Below are positions 1-5,387 of a stretch of DNA of 5,387 nt, piece by piece. The DNA is taken from contig JAEZHQ010000390.1 in the NCBI GenBank assembly GCA_023416455.1, positions 1-5,387 on the forward strand, given 5' to 3'. The stretch comes from Pseudomonadota bacterium. Its GTDB lineage: Bacteria > Pseudomonadota > Alphaproteobacteria > Azospirillales > Azospirillaceae. The translations under genes were made by a program, and so were the position numbers. Each line of letters starts with the position of its first letter. Within the stretch, counting starts at the first letter, position 1. The notes under the pieces are model-generated. The model was not told where the DNA came from. It did no database searches and saw only the letters and a program-made list of their open reading frames with translations.

Positions 1-49
1 CCAGTGACCGCGGCGCCGGGGCGGGCGGGCTAGGGCGGTCGGGCGCGGC

Positions 50-1369
50 ATGGCCAGGCGCGGCGGCAGCGCGGGCGGCGGTTTGTTCGAGGCGGGCGCG
101 CCGCGCCCGCTGGCCGACCGGCTGCGCCCGCGCAGCCTGGACGAGGTGGTCGGGCAGGAGCATCTGCTGAAGCCCGACGGGCCGCTCGGCCGCATGGTGG
201 CGGCGCGGCGGCTGGCCTCGATGATCCTGTGGGGGCCGCCCGGCTGCGGCAAGACCACCATCGCCCGCCTGCTGGCGCAGTCGACCGACCTCCATTTCGA
301 GCCGCTGTCGGCGGTCTTCTCCGGCGTTGCCGACCTGCGCCGGGTGTTCGACGCCGCCCGCGCGCGCCGCACCGCCGGCCAGGGCACGCTGCTGTTCATG
401 GACGAGATCCACCGCTTCAACCGTTCCCAGCAGGACGGCTTCCTTCCCTATGTGGAGGACGGCACGGTGACGCTGGTCGGCGCCACCACCGAGAATCCCT
501 CCTTCGAGCTGAACGCCGCGCTGCTGTCGCGCGCGCAAGTGTTCGTCCTGAACCGCCTGGACGATGCCGCCCTGGAGAAGCTGCTGGCCCGCGCCGAGGC
601 CGAGGCCGGCCGCCCGCTGCCGCTGGAGCCCGACGCGCGCGCCGCGCTGAAGGCCATGGCCGACGGCGACGGGCGCTTCTGCCTGAACCTGTGCGAGGAG
701 CTGTTCGCCCTGCCTGCGGGCACGGTGCTGGACAACAACGGGCTGGCCACCACCATCCAGCGCCGTGCGCCGCTCTACGACAAGGCGCAGGAGGGGCATT
801 ACAACCTGATCAGCGCGCTGCACAAGTCGCTGCGCGGCTCGGACACCGACGCCGCGCTCTACTGGTACGCCCGCATGCTGGAGGGCGGCGAGGACCCGCG
901 CTACATCGCCCGCCGCCTGACCCGCTTCGCGGTGGAGGACATCGGGCTCGCCGATCCCAACGCCCTGGTCCAGGCCACCGCCGCCTGGGACGCCTACGAG
1001 CGCCTGGGCAGCCCGGAGGGCGAGCTGGCCATCGCGCAGCTCGTCGTCTATCTCGGCACCGCCCCCAAGTCGAACGCCGCCTACACCGCCTATAAGGGCG
1101 CGGTGCGCGCCGCCAAGGAGACCGGCTCGCTGATGCCGCCCAAGCACATCCTGAACGCGCCGACCCGGCTGATGAAGGAGATCGGCTACGGCAAGGGCTA
1201 CGAGTACGACCACGACACGGCCGAGGGCTTTTCCGGGCAGAACTATTTTCCCGACGGCATGGCGCGGCGGACCTTCTACAACCCCGTCGAGCGCGGCTTC
1301 GAGCGGGAGCTGCGCAAGCGGCAGGACTATTGGGCGCGGCTGCGGGAGCGCCGGACGGACGGGGAATGA
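50..1369 (+). CDS. rarA: Replication-associated recombination protein RarA (MgsA), AAA+ ATPase
   Basis: RarA is a cytoplasmic clamp-loader-like AAA+ ATPase (bacterial MgsA, yeast Mgs1, human WRNIP1 family) that acts at stalled replication forks and single-stranded DNA gaps. The 439-residue length is normal for the family. Visible in order: Walker A GPPGCGKTT at residues 62-70, Walker B LLFMDEIHRF at 114-123, sensor 1 VGATTENPSF at 143-152, the arginine finger in LLSRAQVF (R161), a sensor 2-like GDGRFCLN around R209, and the C-terminal MgsA oligomerisation domain from about residue 240 (HKSLRGSD at 258-265, MLEGGEDPRYIARR at 276-289). An in-frame TGA at 5-7 limits any upstream extension, and I see no better start. 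A weak purine-rich stretch AGGGCGG at 32-38 may be the ribosome site, about 11 bases before the ATG. The stop overlaps the next gene's start. The promoter is not within the window, or is hidden in the first 49 bases. Confidence 0.97.
   Translation: MARRGGSAGGGLFEAGAPRPLADRLRPRSLDEVVGQEHLLKPDGPLGRMVAARRLASMILWGPPGCGKTTIARLLAQSTDLHFEPLSAVFSGVADLRRVFDAARARRTAGQGTLLFMDEIHRFNRSQQDGFLPYVEDGTVTLVGATTENPSFELNAALLSRAQVFVLNRLDDAALEKLLARAEAEAGRPLPLEPDARAALKAMADGDGRFCLNLCEELFALPAGTVLDNNGLATTIQRRAPLYDKAQEGHYNLISALHKSLRGSDTDAALYWYARMLEGGEDPRYIARRLTRFAVEDIGLADPNALVQATAAWDAYERLGSPEGELAIAQLVVYLGTAPKSNAAYTAYKGAVRAAKETGSLMPPKHILNAPTRLMKEIGYGKGYEYDHDTAEGFSGQNYFPDGMARRTFYNPVERGFERELRKRQDYWARLRERRTDGE
1357..1369 (+). 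promoter_or_regulatory. Ribosome site and ATGA stop-start overlap between rarA and the DUF429 gene
   Basis: The sequence GGACGGGGA runs directly up to ATGA at 1366-1369. The ATG starts the DUF429 gene and the TGA ends rarA. The GGA at 1357-1359 sits 6 bases before the ATG, a usable Shine-Dalgarno distance. Four-base overlaps of this kind normally go with translational coupling. This site decides the DUF429 start against the upstream in-frame ATG at 1330, which would lie 40 bases inside rarA. Confidence 0.7.
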
Positions 1370-2274
1370 CGGCGGCAGCGCCGGACGGGCCGGCCGCCGC
1401 CGTGCCCGCCTTCGCCCGCTTCGTCGCCATCGACTGGTCGGGCGCCCGGGGCCGGCGCTACCCCGGCGTCGCCGTCGCCGAATGCGGGACGGGCGACGGG
1501 CCGCCCCGCCTCGTCGCGGGGCCGGGCGGCCGGTGGTCGCGCACGGCGGTGTTCGACTGGCTGCTGGACGGGCTGGCGCGCGGTCCGGCGCTGGTCGGGA
1601 TCGACTGCGCCTTCGCGCTGCCCTTCGCGGTCGCCGGCCGCGGCTTCGCCGATCCCGACGCCGCCACCGTCTTCGACCTGTGGGAGCGGGTGGAGGCGGC
1701 GGCGGCCGGCGAGCCCGATTTCGCCGGCGGCGCCTTCGCCGAGCACCCCGCCTACGCCGGCGATTTCTGGCGCGGCGGGCTGCGCCCCGGCTGGTACACC
1801 GACCCGCACCGGCTGACCGAGCGGGTCTGCCGTGCCGAGGGATGGGGCAGCCCGCAAAGCCCCTACAAGCTGATCGGCGCCAAGCAGGTGGGCAAGGGCG
1901 CGCTGGCCGGCATGCGGATGCTGCGCGCGCTGCGGGCGGCGGCCCCCGGCCGCGTCGCGGTCTGGCCCTTCGAGCCGCCGCGGCCGGGCGGGACCCTGAT
2001 CTGCGAGATCTACCCGCGCCTGTTCCTGAGGCGCGCCGGCTTCGGCACCCGCAAGATCCGGGACGCCGGGGCGGTCGACGCGGCGCTGGCCGCGCTGGGG
2101 TCGCCGCCCTCCGGCCTCTCCGGGCCGGTCAGCGACCATGACGCGGACGCGCTGGTCTCGGCGGCAGGGCTGCGCCGCCTGGCCGGGCGGCCCGGGGTGT
2201 GGGCCCCGCCGGCCATGGACGGGCAGGCGCGCCGCCAGGAGGGCTGGATCTTCGGCGTCGGCGACGGCCCCTGA
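1366..2274 (+). CDS. DUF429 family protein, predicted RNase H-like fold
   Basis: This is a 302-residue protein that I recognise as DUF429. No activity is established for the family that I can cite. Conserved-looking blocks are AIDWSGA at residues 21-27 (strand 1 with Asp23), ALVGIDCAFALPF at 75-87 (Asp80), LICEIYPR at 211-218 (Glu214) and SDHDADALVSA at 256-266 (Asp257, Asp259, Asp261). Acidic residues at the ends of predicted strands and at the start of a late helix are the arrangement expected of a metal-binding RNase H-like site, so a nuclease or nucleic-acid processing role is plausible but inferred. There is no signal peptide or membrane segment. The start overlaps the rarA stop, so the protein is probably made together with RarA. 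The longer start at 1330 would add 12 low-complexity residues inside rarA and is less likely. The 3' end faces the hydrolase gene across 18 bases. Confidence 0.85.
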   Translation: MTAAAPDGPAAAVPAFARFVAIDWSGARGRRYPGVAVAECGTGDGPPRLVAGPGGRWSRTAVFDWLLDGLARGPALVGIDCAFALPFAVAGRGFADPDAATVFDLWERVEAAAAGEPDFAGGAFAEHPAYAGDFWRGGLRPGWYTDPHRLTERVCRAEGWGSPQSPYKLIGAKQVGKGALAGMRMLRALRAAAPGRVAVWPFEPPRPGGTLICEIYPRLFLRRAGFGTRKIRDAGAVDAALAALGSPPSGLSGPVSDHDADALVSAAGLRRLAGRPGVWAPPAMDGQARRQEGWIFGVGDGP

Positions 2275-2292
2275 TACGGATGGCGCGTCGCG

Positions 2293-2892
2293 TCAGCCCA
2301 GCGCCGCCAGGACCGCCGCCGTGTCCAGGATGGTGGCGTATTCCCCGGACAGGTTGGCCAGCGACAGGTCGTGGACCTCGGCCGCCGTGCGCAGGTGCCC
2401 GGACCAGTCCGGCCGGGCGAAGGTGAAGGCGGCGTCCGCCACCAGCCGCGTGTCGAAGCCCAGGTTCCCGGCCATGCGGACGGTTGCCTCGACGCTGTTG
2501 TTGGTGATGGCGCCGGCCACCACCAGCACGCGGATGCCGCGCCCGCGCAGCCAGTCTTCCAGGCCGGTGCCGATGAAGGCGCTGTTGGTCGCCTTGGCCA
2601 GCACCGCCTCGCCCGGCGCCGGCCGGGCCTCCGGCTTGAAGGGGTGGCCGGGGCTGCCGGGGGCGTAGGTCGAGCCCGGCTCGGTGGAATCGTGGCGGAT
2701 GTGGACGACCGGCCGGCCGCTGTGCCGCCAGCCGGCCAGCAGGGCGGCGACCTTCGCTTCCGCCCCGGGGTTGTTGCGCGGGCCGTGGACCGCCCAGCGC
2801 GGATCGTCGAGGGCGCGTTGCAGGTCGATGAGCAGGAGGGCGGCATCAGCCGGCAGAGGGGCCGGAAGAGGGGTGGTTGCGGTCGTCGGCAT
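2293..2892 (-). CDS. Isochorismatase-like (cysteine hydrolase superfamily) protein with Ser replacing the catalytic Cys
   Basis: This 199-residue cytoplasmic protein belongs to the isochorismatase-like superfamily, whose members hydrolyse amides (nicotinamidase, N-carbamoylsarcosine amidase) or isochorismate. Numbering from the ATG at 2892, the triad Asp is D23 in LLLIDLQ and the Lys is K100 in AVLAKATNSAF. The usual nucleophile motif TNxCV reads TNNSV, with S133 (codon AGC, 2494-2496) where Cys is expected. The protein has no cysteine at all. The C-terminal block (EVHDLSLANLSGEYATILDT) is intact, so this does not look like decay. I chose the start at 2892 because GGCAGG at 2907-2902 lies 9 bases upstream. 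The in-frame ATG at 2901 leaves that site no spacer, and the longest form would need a TTG at 2952 and an arginine-rich leader. The substrate is unknown. The gene is monocistronic in view, convergent with DUF429 and divergent from rluC. Confidence 0.88.
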   Translation of the reverse strand: MPTTATTPLPAPLPADAALLLIDLQRALDDPRWAVHGPRNNPGAEAKVAALLAGWRHSGRPVVHIRHDSTEPGSTYAPGSPGHPFKPEARPAPGEAVLAKATNSAFIGTGLEDWLRGRGIRVLVVAGAITNNSVEATVRMAGNLGFDTRLVADAAFTFARPDWSGHLRTAAEVHDLSLANLSGEYATILDTAAVLAALG

Positions 2893-2901
2893 GGGTGCCA
2901 T

Positions 2902-2907
2902 CCTGCC
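2902..2907 (-). promoter_or_regulatory. Shine-Dalgarno site of the isochorismatase-like gene
   Basis: On the minus strand GGCAGG is followed by 9 bases and then the ATG at 2892. A nearer ATG at 2901 directly abuts the site and has no proper spacing. This supports the 199-residue form of the protein. Confidence 0.55.
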
Positions 2908-2916
2908 AAATCGGCG

Positions 2917-2945
2917 GCGCCGGGGGAACCGCCGCTCCCCGGCGC
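2917..2945. repeat. Perfect 9-bp inverted repeat in the divergent intergenic region
   Basis: GCGCCGGGG (2917-2925) and CCCCGGCGC (2937-2945) are perfect inverted copies separated by 11 bases. The right arm ends directly against the proposed -35 box of the rluC promoter (2946-2951). The left arm lies 9 bases upstream of the hydrolase Shine-Dalgarno site on the minus strand. It could be an operator or a stem-loop in the hydrolase leader. In DNA this GC-rich a chance repeat is possible, so function is not claimed. Confidence 0.4.
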
Positions 2946-2975
2946 GTGACAAGCCGCGGCGTTTCTGGCTCTAAT
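2946..2975 (+). promoter_or_regulatory. Candidate sigma-70-type promoter for rluC
   Basis: GTGACA (2946-2951, five of six matching TTGACA) and TCTAAT (2970-2975, five of six matching TATAAT) are separated by 18 bases. This is the least GC-rich part of the divergent region. Transcription would start near 2982, giving a leader of about 39 bases before the rluC ATG at 3021. The evidence is pattern match and position only. Confidence 0.45.
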
Positions 2976-3020
2976 CCGCCGGGCCGTTTCTTGCGCTCCC
3001 TTCTTCTGGTGCCCCGTGTC

Positions 3021-4037
3021 ATGAGTGAATCCAAAGCCGCCGGCGTCGAAACCCGGACCGTCGCCCCGGATGAGGCGGACATCCGCCTCGACCGCTGGTT
3101 CAAGCGCCATTTCCCGGACGTCGGGCACGGCTATTTGCAGAAGCTCCTGCGCACCGGCCAGATCCGCGTCGACGGCAAGCGGGCCGAGACCTCGACCCGG
3201 CTGGCCGCCGGGCAGGCGATCCGCATCCCGCCGCTGGCCGCCTGGGCCACGCCCGAGGGCGGCGCCCCCGCCGCCGCCCCGCGCCGGCCGGCGCTGGCGG
3301 ACAAGGACGTGGCGGCGCTTCAGGCCCGGGTCCTCTACAAGGACGCCGACGTGATCGCCCTCGACAAGCCGGCCGGCCTCGCCGTGCAGGGCGGCACCGG
3401 CACCTCCAAGCACCTTGACGCCATGCTCGACGCGCTGCGCTTCGACGCCAAGGAGCGGCCGAAGCTGGTGCACCGCCTGGACAAGGACACCTCCGGCGTG
3501 CTCCTGCTGGCGCGCAACGCCTTCGCCGCGGCCAAGCTGACCGAGCTGTTCCGCGGCCGCGGCGTGCGCAAGATCTACTGGGGCGTCACCGTCGGCGTGC
3601 CCAAGCCCTACCAGGGCCGGATCGACCTGGCGCTGGCCAAGGAGGGCGGCCCGCGCGGCGAGCGCGTCGCCGGCGACGCCGACGAGGGCAAGCGCGCCGT
3701 GACCTATTTCAGCGTTCTGGAGAACGCCGGCAAGCAGGCGGCCTTCGTCGCCATGTGGCCGCGCACCGGCCGCACCCACCAGCTCCGCGTCCACATGAAC
3801 GCCGTCGGCACGCCGATCCTGGGCGACGGCAAGTACGGCGGGCAGGGCGCCTTCCTGCCCGGCGCCGAGGTGCCGAAGAAGCTGCACCTGCACGCCCGCC
3901 GCCTGATCCTGCCGCACCCCCGCGGCAACCGCACCATCGACGTCACCGCCCCGCTGCCCGAGCACATGGCCAAGACCTGGAGCTATCTGGGCTTCAGCCC
4001 GAACCTGCGCGGCGACCCGTTCGACGACGTGGAGTGA
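3021..4037 (+). CDS. rluC: RluC-type 23S rRNA pseudouridine synthase (RluA family)
   Basis: This 338-residue enzyme isomerises specific uridines in 23S rRNA to pseudouridine. In E. coli, RluC modifies positions 955, 2504 and 2580, near the peptidyl-transferase region. An S4 RNA-binding domain spans about residues 20-70 (IRLDRWFKRH, then LLRTGQIRVDGKR). A proline/alanine-rich linker runs from about 75 to 92. The catalytic domain opens with VIALDKPAGLAVQGG (111-125). The signature HRLDKDTSG at 151-159 carries the catalytic Asp154. The late RluA-family motif RTGRTHQLRVHM is at 248-259 and GDGKYGG at 268-274. HRLDKDTSGVLLLARN and the AVQGGTG segment fit RluC better than RluD, but the exact target uridines cannot be read from the sequence. 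The ATG at 3021 is the first Met before the S4 domain; translation farther upstream gives no domain-like sequence. No clear Shine-Dalgarno site precedes it. It converges on the TPR-methyltransferase gene. Confidence 0.93.
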   Translation: MSESKAAGVETRTVAPDEADIRLDRWFKRHFPDVGHGYLQKLLRTGQIRVDGKRAETSTRLAAGQAIRIPPLAAWATPEGGAPAAAPRRPALADKDVAALQARVLYKDADVIALDKPAGLAVQGGTGTSKHLDAMLDALRFDAKERPKLVHRLDKDTSGVLLLARNAFAAAKLTELFRGRGVRKIYWGVTVGVPKPYQGRIDLALAKEGGPRGERVAGDADEGKRAVTYFSVLENAGKQAAFVAMWPRTGRTHQLRVHMNAVGTPILGDGKYGGQGAFLPGAEVPKKLHLHARRLILPHPRGNRTIDVTAPLPEHMAKTWSYLGFSPNLRGDPFDDVE

Positions 4038-4053
4038 TGACCTTTCCGAGCCT

Positions 4054-5387
4054 TCATACGCCGGGCGGACCCTCCAGCGACAGCACCAGCCGCCCGGCGG
4101 CGTAGCGGATCGCCACCGCCAGGGCATCGCCCCCCGCAACCGCCGCCGGCCGCTCCAGGAACTGCACCGCCTGGAGCCAGTGACGGCACTCCCCGTCCGG
4201 GCCGGTGGAGACGGTGATCGCCTCGTCCAGATGCAGGTCGTACCAGAAGGCCAGCGCGTGCAGCGTGCCCGCGGCGGTCGCGGTCAGGGTGCAGCGCCCG
4301 ACCGGCCCCGGCCGCGGCGGGTCGGCGAGGTCGATGCGCGCCGCCACCGCCGGCTCGGCCAGGCGCCGGTGCCGCAGGCCGGCCAGCGACAGGGCGCTGT
4401 AGGCGAGGTTGCGGTGCTCCTCCAGCCGCGACAGGTCGAAGCCGTCGACGGAGCGGATGGGGTGGGTGGCGGCCAGTTCCGGCGCCTCGATGGGCATCAC
4501 CCAGAGGGTGGCGGCGGCCGGGATGACCCGGGCGCCCGGCTTCACCAGCGCGGCCATCGCGTGGCGGACGCTGGGCGCGTGGCCCTCGCCGAGAAGCCCG
4601 GCGTCCAGGATTTCCGAGACCAGCAGGTCCGCCCGTTCCGGCAGGTCGATGCCCAGCCGCAGCTCGGTCGAGCGCTTGTGGTGCACGGTGATGCGGTCGG
4701 CGTAGCCGTTGTCGGCGACCACGCCGCGGGCCACCGCGGCGAGCGGCGCCGACAGCTCGCAGCTGTCCACGGCAGCGGCGCCGGCGCGGGCGGCCATCAG
4801 CGCCAGAAGCCCGGCGCCGGTCCCGATCTCCAGCACCCGGCAGCCGGGCGTCACCGCCTTCTCGATGGCGCGGCGGTAGGCGTCGTTGCGCGCGCGGTCG
4901 GCCAGCATGGTGAAATGCCAGGCGGGCACCTCCCGGCTCAGCAGGAAGCGCAGGTCGAGCCGCGCCTCCTCGAAGTCCGGCCGCAGGCGGAGCGCGCGGC
5001 GGCAGCGGGCGACGGCGGGGGCGACGCGGAATGCCTCCTTGTCCAGCGTGGCCAGCGCGTGCCACCCCTCGGCGTCGCCGGGGTCGAGCGCCAGGGCGGT
5101 GCGGAATCCGGCCGCCGCCTCGGCGGCGCGCCCCTGGTCCTGGCGCAGGGCGGCCCGGTTGAAATGGGCGGCGGCGAGATCCGGCGCGTCGGCGATCAGC
5201 GCGTCGAGCCGCTCCGCGGCCCGCGTCGTCCGCCCCAGCCGGGCGTCGAGCGCCGCCGCGGCGAGGCGCGAGGAATGCAGGCCGGGGGCCAACGCCGCGG
5301 CCCGCGCGTGCCCGGCCAGCGCCGCGTGGAGATCGCCCAGCGCCTCGCAGGCGAGGGCCAGGGTGTGCAGGGCCTGCGGGTCGGCGG
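4054..5387 (-). CDS. TPR-repeat protein with PRMT-like (protein arginine methyltransferase) domain, 5' end outside window
   Basis: The reading frame stays open to the right edge, so only the C-terminal 443 residues are visible and the start is unknown; a TTG at 5292 is internal and not a start. The N-terminal part holds four consecutive 34-residue TPR units (5278-5379, 5176-5277, 5074-5175, 4972-5073). A SAM-dependent methyltransferase of PRMT type follows: WHFTMLADRARNDAYRRAI (about 4864-4920), motif I VLEIGTGAGLLALMA (4792-4836), the post-I acidic end VDSCELS with the ribose-binding-type Glu at 4756-4758, the double-E loop SEILDAGLLGEG (4582-4617), and a C-terminal beta-barrel with STGP and then HWLQAVQFLE (4153-4182), matching the PRMT THW loop. 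TPRs before a PRMT core resemble animal PRMT9. The inferred role is arginine methylation of a protein partner recruited by the TPRs; the target is unknown. It might instead be labelled a generic or L11-type methyltransferase, but the double-E and HW loops argue against that. It is convergent with rluC across 16 bases. Confidence 0.86.
   Translation of the reverse strand, partial: ADPQALHTLALACEALGDLHAALAGHARAAALAPGLHSSRLAAAALDARLGRTTRAAERLDALIADAPDLAAAHFNRAALRQDQGRAAEAAAGFRTALALDPGDAEGWHALATLDKEAFRVAPAVARCRRALRLRPDFEEARLDLRFLLSREVPAWHFTMLADRARNDAYRRAIEKAVTPGCRVLEIGTGAGLLALMAARAGAAAVDSCELSAPLAAVARGVVADNGYADRITVHHKRSTELRLGIDLPERADLLVSEILDAGLLGEGHAPSVRHAMAALVKPGARVIPAAATLWVMPIEAPELAATHPIRSVDGFDLSRLEEHRNLAYSALSLAGLRHRRLAEPAVAARIDLADPPRPGPVGRCTLTATAAGTLHALAFWYDLHLDEAITVSTGPDGECRHWLQAVQFLERPAAVAGGDALAVAIRYAAGRLVLSLEGPPGV
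4059..4099. repeat. Perfect 10-bp inverted repeat at the convergent rluC / TPR-PRMT 3' ends
   Basis: CGCCGGGCGG (4059-4068) and CCGCCCGGCG (4090-4099) are perfect inverted copies around a 21-base loop. The repeat begins 21 bases after the rluC stop and lies inside the last codons of the methyltransferase gene. It could fold into a strong hairpin in either transcript and slow or end rluC transcription. No T-run follows on either strand, so it is not a canonical intrinsic terminator. Confidence 0.35.

Noticed and set aside
1..33. Possible tail of an upstream plus-strand gene ending at TAG 31-33 or TGA 5-7.
   Set aside because: At most ten residues are visible and nothing can be recognised; either stop could be chance.
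1327..2139. A 270-codon minus-strand frame opposite the DUF429 gene, and a 219-codon plus-strand frame at 1482-2141.
   Set aside because: Both are low-complexity shadow frames. The DUF429 frame has the conserved motifs and the coupled start.
2275..2305. A hairpin terminator between the convergent DUF429 and hydrolase genes (GGCGC at 2282-2286 with GCGCC at 2301-2305).
   Set aside because: The arms are only about 5 bp and there is no T-run, which is expected by chance at this GC content.
2010..4139. A 709-codon open frame on the minus strand running through the DUF429 end, the hydrolase and all of rluC.
   Set aside because: It is antisense to rluC and out of frame with the hydrolase on its own strand, shows no recognisable domain, and has arginine-, alanine- and proline-rich sequence typical of shadow frames in very GC-rich DNA.
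3983..5065. A 360-codon minus-strand frame overlapping the TPR-PRMT gene.
   Set aside because: It is a frame-shifted reading of the PRMT gene dominated by Arg, Ala, Gly and Pro; the PRMT frame carries all the conserved motifs.
5290..5292. TTG at 5292 as the start of the methyltransferase gene.
   Set aside because: The frame continues upstream without a stop to the window edge and encodes a further well-formed TPR unit, so the TTG is an internal Leu codon.

Overview
The window is a gene-dense piece of a very GC-rich bacterial chromosome. By eye it is about 70% G+C, and third codon positions are almost all G or C. The protein sequences and the RarA/RluC content suggest an alphaproteobacterium, perhaps close to Azospirillum or other Rhodospirillales. 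This is inferred from protein style; there is no rRNA or other marker to prove it. I see no mobile element, CRISPR array, tRNA or rRNA, and no sign of recent transfer.

Layout from left to right: (1) 50-1369 (+) encodes RarA/MgsA, the AAA+ replication-recombination ATPase. (2) 1366-2274 (+) encodes a DUF429 protein, probably with an RNase H-like fold. Its ATG overlaps the rarA stop (ATGA), so the two are probably one translationally coupled operon. (3) 2293-2892 (-) encodes an isochorismatase-like hydrolase, convergent to DUF429, in which the catalytic Cys is replaced by Ser. (4) 2893-3020 is a 128-bp divergent intergenic region with a plausible sigma-70-type promoter for the next gene and a perfect 9-bp inverted repeat. 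(5) 3021-4037 (+) encodes an RluC-type 23S rRNA pseudouridine synthase. (6) 4054 to the right edge (-) encodes the C-terminal 443 residues of a TPR-repeat protein fused to a class I protein arginine methyltransferase (PRMT)-like domain. It converges on rluC with a 16-bp gap, and its N-terminus lies outside the window.

Functionally, rarA and its DUF429 partner point to DNA replication-fork maintenance, with DUF429 as a candidate accessory nuclease (inference). RluC modifies the large ribosomal subunit. The hydrolase is a small-molecule enzyme of unknown substrate. The TPR-PRMT protein is the most unusual item: the double-E loop, the His-Trp (THW-like) loop and the SAM-binding motif I of eukaryotic-type PRMTs are all recognisable in a bacterial protein, behind at least four exact 34-residue TPR units, an arrangement like animal PRMT9. 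None of these genes looks broken.
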